Below the pieces are notes generated by a model that was not told the DNA's origin, searched no databases, and saw only the letters and a list, made by a program, of their open reading frames with translations. A DNA stretch of 19,464 bases from DASRTE01 sp035316885 (lineage in GTDB: Bacteria > Actinomycetota > Actinomycetes > Jiangellales > Jiangellaceae), in assembly GCA_035316885.1 (NCBI GenBank), contig DATHII010000078.1, forward strand, positions 1 to 19,464, read 5' to 3'. The translations under genes were made by a program, and so were the position numbers. Below, in pieces: positions 15,244 through 19,464 of this stretch. Position 1 is the first letter of the stretch. The number at the start of each line of letters is the position of its first letter.

Positions 15244-15274
15244 GGGTGCGGCCGTCGCCACGTGGCCCGCACCC
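15244..15274 (+). terminator. GC-rich terminator-like hairpin
   Basis: GGGTGCGGCC (15244-15253) pairs with GG (15264-15265) and CCGCACCC (15267-15274), with one bulged C and a ten-base loop. It starts 27 bases after the stop of the membrane-protein gene and is the likely end of that transcript. There is a C-rich stretch but no T-run after it. Confidence 0.5.
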
Positions 15275-15313
15275 CCCTCTGAAGTCGTAGATGGTGTCAA
15301 AACGAATGGGCCG

Positions 15314-15579
15314 GTGCACGCGTCCCAGACAGGTCGGTTGGGGTGTTCCCTGAGCGGCGAACTCCTGACAAGCCAGGCCGCCCGGGCCGAGCTAGCGCAG
15401 GAGTTCGCCGCTCAGGTGATGCTTCGGCGAGCCCTGACAACCGATGCGGTGACGTGGGTATGGCGCGTCGGGCACGACTGGCATGTGCCGGTGGTCGCGG
15501 TGCCCATCCGGGACGCGAGTTGCGCCGAACTCCTATCGACCGGCCATCAGCGGATCGTCCTATCGGGGGGATCGACGAC
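15314..15579 (+). other. Leader of the transglycosylase gene, no clear gene
   Basis: Between the hairpin at 15244-15274 and the transglycosylase ATG. A plus-strand frame beginning at GTG 15314 is open and runs on past 15580 in a different frame from the transglycosylase; part of it (RAELAQEFAAQVMLRRALTT, then VGHDWHVPVVAVPIRDASC) is mildly protein-like, but there is no ribosome-binding site and its end is off-frame sequence. The main feature is the long inverted repeat listed separately. I looked for a c-di-AMP (ydaO-type) riboswitch, common ahead of such genes, and did not see its conserved core. Confidence 0.35.
15349..15416. repeat. 19-bp perfect inverted repeat
   Basis: The left arm CCTGAGCGGCGAACTCCTG (15349-15367) and the right arm CAGGAGTTCGCCGCTCAGG (15398-15416) are exact reverse complements, separated by 30 bases that contain a smaller GC-rich palindrome (GCCCGGGC, 15379-15386). 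In RNA this would be a very stable stem. It lies about 160 bases upstream of the transglycosylase ATG and about 130 bases after the previous gene. It could be a terminator, an RNA control element, or a trace of a small mobile repeat. Confidence 0.8.
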
Positions 15580-16931
15580 ATGCGAGTCATCAACGTGGAC
15601 ATACCCGTCAAGCACACGCCGGGACGGCATCGCCGACAGCAGCACAGGACGCATCGCCGACCGTTGTCGGCTATGGCCATAGCTGCCGTGGTTGCGCTGG
15701 GGTTGTTCGCCGGCATCGCAGCCGATCACCCGGCGCCGGATGCGGCGCGCCCGGTGGAAGCCGGCGCCTTTCCGGCCGGTGGCTCCGGGCGCGTCTCGGA
15801 GGACGAGAGCCTGAAGCGTTTCGTCGACCCGGCTCATCTCGCAGCCGTGCCCGTGGGGCCAGCAGACGTGGCCGAGCCGGTCCAGGCCGTACTGTCAGGC
15901 GCACGCGTGATCGAGGCGCTCGGCGAGAGCGGCATCCCCGTGGTGCGCAGCGGGCGTACCAGAAGGCGGCATCTGCGCCGGCGACCGACGAGTCGTGCGG
16001 GCTGCGATGGACGCTGCTGGCGGCGATCGGTCGGGTCGAGTCGAACCACGGCCGGTTTGGCGGCGCCCAACTGCGCGAGGACGGCTACGGGACCAGGCCC
16101 ATTCGGGGCATCCCCCTCGACGGGCGACCGAATGTTGCACTGATCCGCGATACCGACGGGGGCGCGCTCGACGGCGACACGACCTACGACCGGGCCGTCG
16201 GCCCTATGCAGTTCATCCCGTCGACCTGGAGGTCGGTGGCCGCCGACGCCAACGCCGACGGGCGCCGCGATCCGAACAACATCTTCGACGCCGCGCAAGG
16301 AGCAGCCGTCTACCTGTGTGTCGGTGACACGGACCTGCGGGACCCGACGCAGGCGGCGCGCGCCGTCCGCCGCTACAACAATGCCGCCGAGTACGTGAGG
16401 GTCGTGCTCAGCTTGGCCCAGTCGTACGAGACGGGTGGGGTAGCGGTGCTGCCTTCCTCGCCCGCGCCCCCATCGGGGGACTGGTCGACGCCGGATCACA
16501 CCGCTGCACCTCTTGCCGCCCCGAGGACCCCGACATCCTTGGCTTCCACCGCTCCGCCGGCATCGGTGGACACGGCACCGGCACCGTCGCCATCCGCCGT
16601 GGCCGCTCCAACGCGGCCGGCGACGCCTAGGCCGGACGAGACCACCTCGGCCGAGCCTGAACCGCCGGACGAGACCGTCTCAGCCGAGCCTGCGCCGGAG
16701 GAGACCTCGGCCGAGCCTTCGTCGCCGGACGAACAGCTGCCGACTGCGGCTGTCGGTTGGGCTCCGGCGATGCGCGAGGCCGTCCTCAGCGTGTTGGAGG
16801 AGACGCCGGTTCCCCCGGAGCCCAGCCCGGTGGCCTGCCCTCACAACGCGGACGGCCCGCCGGCCAACGGGTCAGAGGCCACACGGCTCCCCGAGGAACC
16901 GGATGATTGCGCACCGCGAAGGGATCAGTGA
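15580..16931 (+). pseudogene. Lytic transglycosylase (SLT domain), broken by one frameshift
   Basis: The ATG at 15580 follows GGGGGG and opens MRVINVDIPVKHTPGRHRRQ, an Arg-rich stretch and a membrane or signal helix (SAMAIAAVVALGLFAGIA). The frame is good to VIEALGESGIPVV, then turns to RSGRTRRRHLRR. The frame one base over continues exactly where the family should: AYQKAASAPATDESCGLRWT, then LLAAIGRVESNHGRFGGAQL (catalytic Glu codon 16038-16040), AVGPMQFIPSTWR and the rest of the SLT fold, to the TGA at 16929-16931. Adding one G near 15945 restores IPVVAQRAYQKA. The enzyme would cleave peptidoglycan glycan strands outside the membrane. The C-terminal 150 residues are a Pro/Ala/Ser/Glu-rich, probably disordered tail. 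It is either a recent pseudogene or a sequence error. Confidence 0.82.
16631..16734 (+). repeat. Imperfect tandem repeat in transglycosylase tail
   Basis: The segment encodes about two and a half copies of a PDET-x-SAEP unit: PDETTSAEPEP, PDETVSAEPAP, EETSAEPSSPDE. Units are about 33 bases long and differ by a few substitutions and a deleted codon. It forms an acidic, Pro-rich low-complexity linker and may vary in copy number between strains. Confidence 0.6.
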
Positions 16932-16967
16932 AACCTGGGGCCAGCGCTGTCGAGGAGGAGTTGCACC

Positions 16968-17396
16968 ATGGATGAGCGGAACACGGCAGGTCGCGTGCTG
17001 CAGATGCGACTGGTGGTCGAGGCGCCTGACTATGACCAGGCCGTTGCCTTCTATCGAGACGTGCTGGGTGCACCCGAGGAGCTGGTGGTCGAGAGCGACG
17101 AGGGAGAGAAGGTGACCATCTTCGACATGGGCCGCGCCACGTTGGAGATCTCGAATCCTGCGCAGGTCGCGATGATCGACGACGTGGAGGTCGGGCGGCG
17201 GGTGAGTCCTCGCCTGCGGGTCGCGTTCGAGGTCACCGATGCCGAAGGCGTGACAAGTGACTTGGTGGAGGGTGGTGCGGAGATGATTGCAGCACCGACC
17301 GTGACTCCCTGGCAGTCGCTCAATTCGCGGCTTTCGGCGCCAGCGGATCTGCAGATCACCGTGTTCGAGGAGTTGAACAACAAGGCTGACTCCTGA
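16968..17396 (+). CDS. VOC-fold (glyoxalase/bleomycin-resistance-like) protein
   Basis: A 142-residue single-domain protein with a strong ribosome-binding site (GAGGAGG) before its ATG. It shows the beta-alpha-beta-beta-beta order of the vicinal oxygen chelate fold: VLQMRLVVEAPDYDQAVAFY, RDVLGAPEEL, the TIFDMGRATLEIS strand pair with Glu60, then PRLRVAFEVTDAEGVTSDLV, EGGAEM and the final DLQITVFEEL with Glu134. Members bind or convert small molecules, or sequester drugs. Not all usual metal ligands are visible (no His in the first strand), so catalytic activity is unsure and the substrate unknown. It is intact between two broken genes. Confidence 0.85.
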   Translation: MDERNTAGRVLQMRLVVEAPDYDQAVAFYRDVLGAPEELVVESDEGEKVTIFDMGRATLEISNPAQVAMIDDVEVGRRVSPRLRVAFEVTDAEGVTSDLVEGGAEMIAAPTVTPWQSLNSRLSAPADLQITVFEELNNKADS

Positions 17397-17445
17397 GCGG
17401 TCAGTCCGGTCCGGGCCCGTCCGCTCGTGCGCGGTGTAGTAGGGC

Positions 17446-17720
17446 GCCGACGCCGACGCGCTCAGCCACCTTTCCTTCATCCAAGCCGGCCAATCCCTCG
17501 GCCTCACGCTCGCCGAACTCCCGCAAGATCATCACGTTCCGCGAGCAAGGCATCGCGCCGTGCGCTCACGTCGTCGCTCTACTCGAGGCGCATGAACAAC
17601 AGATCTCCAACCGGATCGCTGAACTGCGAGTCCTCAAGAGCGAACTTCACCGTTGGCCGAGCGTGCCCGCCAGCTGAACTCGGCGGCCCGTGATCCAGCC
17701 GACGTCTGTCAGGTGGTGCC
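17446..17720 (+). pseudogene. MerR-family regulator remnant: no HTH, two frameshifts
   Basis: Three successive frames spell the C-terminal two thirds of a metal-type MerR regulator: ADALSHLSFIQAGQSLGLTL-AEL (about 17455-17520), then RKIITFREQGIAPCAHVVAL, LEAHEQQISNRIAELRVLKS-ELHR (about 17522-17652), then LAERARQLNSAARDPADVCQ-VV (from 17653). Joining them needs removal of one C in CTCCCGC near 17518-17522 and addition of one T in CGTTGG near 17651-17655. The Cys residues in APCAHV and DVCQ are where metal- or redox-sensing MerR proteins carry theirs. The DNA-binding N-terminal half is missing: upstream in the first frame are TAG TAG stops and no HTH. It cannot be functional as a MerR protein. 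Confidence 0.72.
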
Positions 17721-18411
17721 CAAACCCGGGCTGGATAGAGCCAATCCGACCTCCTGGCCTGGGCTCATCGCGACGAGCAATCGCGGAACGACTCTTCTGG
17801 ATCCGTCGAACGCCCGCAGCCGGCGTACCCGTGCAGCGCTGCTGGCCTCGGCCCGCTCGCTGCTCGAACAGGACGGCTTCGAGGCGCTGACCACGGCCGC
17901 GGTCGCCGAGCGGGCAGGTGTCACTCGGCGCGCCGTTTACTGCACTTCGCTTCGCGCTCCGAGCTTGTGGCCGATCTGTTCGACTTCGTCAGCGAGGCCG
18001 AGGGCCTGGCCGCCTCGATCGGCGCGGTCTGGGCATCGACGGACGCGGCCGCAGCGCTCGAGGAGTGGGCGGCGCACCTCGCCCGCTTCCACCCCGCGGG
18101 TGCTCGCGATCTCGCGTGCCGCCGAACGGCTCCGCGGCTTCGACCCTGACGCGGCCCAGCACCGCGAGCGATACCTGAGCGAGCAGATCGTTGCCTGCCG
18201 CAGGCTCGCCGCCTGGCTCGAGCGAGAAGGTCGGCTCGCCCCTGGGTGGACGGCCGAAACCGCGGCCGACATGCTGTTCGGCCTCATCTCAACCGACCTG
18301 CTGGAGCGCCTCCTCCATGAGCGCGGCTGGCCGCACCGGCGCCTAGCCCGGCACCTCGCGCTGCTCCTCCGCTCCACGTTCCTGTCTCAAGAGGCACGCG
18401 ACAACCGTTGA
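17716..18411 (+). pseudogene. TetR-family regulator with two compensating frameshifts
   Basis: The HTH domain is clear: RRTRAALLASARSLLEQDGF, then EALTTAAVAERAGVTRRAVY. After VY, the expected continuation LHFASRSELVADLFDFVSEA is found only in another frame, meaning one C is missing at TAC-TGCAC (17940/17941). That frame is good through AALEEWAAHLARFHP, then one extra C in CACCCCGCG (18091-18095) returns to the first frame for VLAISRAAERLRGFDPDAAQ and the ligand-binding tail to the TGA at 18411. Because the two shifts cancel, the ORF stays open, but about 50 residues after the HTH are nonsense. No convincing start with a ribosome-binding site is seen; GTG 17716 lies in the MerR remnant. It converges on ABC exporter genes, which it may once have controlled. 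Confidence 0.75.
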
Positions 18412-18423
18412 CCTCGAACACCT

Positions 18424-19155
18424 CTAGGTGCGGGCGAGGCGGCGGGTTGCGAGCGTCGTGGCGGTCACAGCGATCGTGGCCAGTGCGACCAAGGCCGGGA
18501 CGTTCCATCCGTGACCGTGCCACGGGTCGCTGACCGCGGCCACGAGCAGGCCCATCGGGGTGTAGTCGACGGCGGTGTTGATCGCGTCGGGCAGCAGGTA
18601 CGGCGGTGGACCGCCGCCGGCGATGAAGAACAGCCCGAAGAAGAGCAACAGTCCCAGACCCTGTGCGGCTCGCGCTGTCGTCACGATCGCCCCGAGAAGG
18701 ACGCCGATGGCGGCGAATGCGAGCCCGCCGAGGAGGTACCCGACGATGACTCCGGCTGCGGACGACGGCATATTCAGGTCGTAGCCGGCAAGGCCGATCG
18801 CGATCATCACGGCGCCACCGGCGACGGCAAGCAGGATGGTGAGGACGACCTGGGCGACCAGCAGAGTTGTCGCGGGAACCCCCGCGACACGGAATCGGCG
18901 GAGTACGCCGCGTTCACGGTAGGCGGCCAGATGGGTCGGAACGCCGAGGAATCCCATCACCGCGATGGTCGCTGCTATGTAGACCGGCACGTAGAAGTCG
19001 GTGCCGCCGAGTCCGCCCATCTCGGGGTCGGGTTCGTTGCCGAACGAGCCGGCGAGCAGTACGAGCAGGAGAACCGGGAAAGCCAACCCGACGAGCAGCG
19101 TGAGCGGTTCCCGGGTCAACAGTTTGATCTCGGTCCACAGGATCTGGGTTGTCAT
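18424..19155 (-). CDS. ABC-2 type exporter permease
   Basis: A 243-residue integral membrane protein with six hydrophobic segments (about 18-36, 54-75, 95-120, 133-158, 163-180, 218-236). Between the second and third is the ABC-2 signature YRERGVLRRFRVAGVP (79-94). It starts at ATG 19155 with GAGGAGC before it, nine bases after the stop of the ATPase gene, so the two are one operon and one transporter (DrrA/DrrB-like, drug or lipid export by family knowledge). Substrate unknown. It ends 12 bases from the TetR gene running the other way. Confidence 0.9.
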   Translation of the reverse strand: MTTQILWTEIKLLTREPLTLLVGLAFPVLLLVLLAGSFGNEPDPEMGGLGGTDFYVPVYIAATIAVMGFLGVPTHLAAYRERGVLRRFRVAGVPATTLLVAQVVLTILLAVAGGAVMIAIGLAGYDLNMPSSAAGVIVGYLLGGLAFAAIGVLLGAIVTTARAAQGLGLLLFFGLFFIAGGGPPPYLLPDAINTAVDYTPMGLLVAAVSDPWHGHGWNVPALVALATIAVTATTLATRRLART

Positions 19156-19164
19156 CTTTGCTCC

Positions 19165-19464
19165 TCAGTCGCGCAACGTCCGGCCGGTCATGGCCAGGAA
19201 GACGTCCTCGAGCGTGGGGTGGTGGGTACGGAAGTCGGGCGGGACGAGACCGCGCTGTGCAAGGGCGGCGGCAACCGGGACGGCGGCGCCGGCCTCGCTG
19301 GTCACGGTGGCAGCACCGGTGGTCGTGCTGACCGAGGAAACGCCGGGGACGCTCGCCAGGAAGCCGAGATCGTGGCCGTTCGCACTGAACGTCATCCGCA
19401 TGCCGCCGCCGAGCCGTGCGGTCAGGGTGTCCGGCCGGTCCAGGGCGACGATGCGGCCCCGGTC
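19165..19464 (-). CDS. ABC transporter ATP-binding protein, C-terminal end (partial)
   Basis: Only the last 99 codons are in the window; the gene continues beyond the right edge. The visible start DRGRIVALDRPDTLTARLGG is the usual stretch after the H-loop of drug-type ABC ATPases, followed by an accessory domain (MTFSANGHDLGFLASVPGVS onward) and the typical ending HPTLEDVFLAMTGRTLRD. Walker A, Walker B and the signature motif lie outside. It is the partner of the ABC-2 permease directly downstream. Confidence 0.85.
   Translation of the reverse strand, partial: DRGRIVALDRPDTLTARLGGGMRMTFSANGHDLGFLASVPGVSSVSTTTGAATVTSEAGAAVPVAAALAQRGLVPPDFRTHHPTLEDVFLAMTGRTLRD

Noticed and set aside
15314..15579. 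c-di-AMP (ydaO-type) riboswitch ahead of the transglycosylase
   Set aside because: Expected for some actinobacterial wall hydrolases, but its conserved core segments are not visible; only the long inverted repeat stands out.
15483..15945. Start of the transglycosylase in the frame open from 15483
   Set aside because: In that frame the first 150 codons are Arg/Gly-rich nonsense; the real N-terminus with signal or membrane helix is in the frame starting at ATG 15580.
17653..17815. TTG at 17653 as start of the TetR gene
   Set aside because: The first residues (LAERARQLN...DVCQVV) belong to the MerR remnant, so this start only reflects an accidental fusion of frames.
1..19464. tRNA, CRISPR, IS element or prophage genes
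   Set aside because: No cloverleaf-like sequence, direct-repeat array, transposase motif or phage structural gene was recognised on either strand.

Overview
The window is dense, high-GC, mostly protein-coding DNA with G/C-ending codons, frequent GTG starts, SLT-type cell-wall hydrolase and IclR/TetR/MerR regulators. This fits a chromosomal segment of an actinobacterium; the genus cannot be told from the sequence. No tRNA, rRNA, CRISPR array, insertion sequence or prophage was seen.

Left edge (1-2551): the last 42 codons of a GT4 glycosyltransferase, about 500 bases with at most a broken small ORF, then a 637-residue protein joining a trypsin-like protease to a DRGH-type DNA/RNA non-specific endonuclease.

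Centre (2541-10574): a purine-ring catabolism island. A probable 8-oxoguanine deaminase (minus) diverges from the operon uraD-uraH-uricase (plus). Uricase oxidises urate, UraH opens 5-hydroxyisourate and UraD decarboxylates OHCU to (S)-allantoin. An IclR-type regulator resembling AllR (minus) diverges from a second operon: a DUF6986/HpcH-HpaI aldolase-like protein, allantoinase and allantoicase, which take allantoin to allantoate and then to ureidoglycolate plus urea. No recognised ureidoglycolate lyase or urate permease is present. Two 15-bp dyads with the same half-sites (TTTC-N7-GGAA), one at the uraD promoter and one in front of the regulator gene, are candidate operators, so the whole island may be one regulon.

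Right of centre (10593-15217): an MFS transporter (minus), a secreted protein of unknown function (plus), a tight minus-strand group (polysaccharide deacetylase, small hypothetical, SixA-like phosphohistidine phosphatase), and a four-helix membrane protein with a CxCGW tail (plus).

Right part (15218-19464): a GC-rich terminator hairpin, a striking 19-bp perfect inverted repeat, a lytic transglycosylase gene broken by one missing base, an intact VOC protein, a MerR remnant without its DNA-binding domain and with two frameshifts, a TetR gene with two compensating frameshifts, and the end of an ABC-2 drug-type exporter (permease plus partial ATPase, minus). Five single-base frameshifts within about 2.2 kb mean this end is either decaying or contains sequence errors; the missing MerR head favours at least some true decay.
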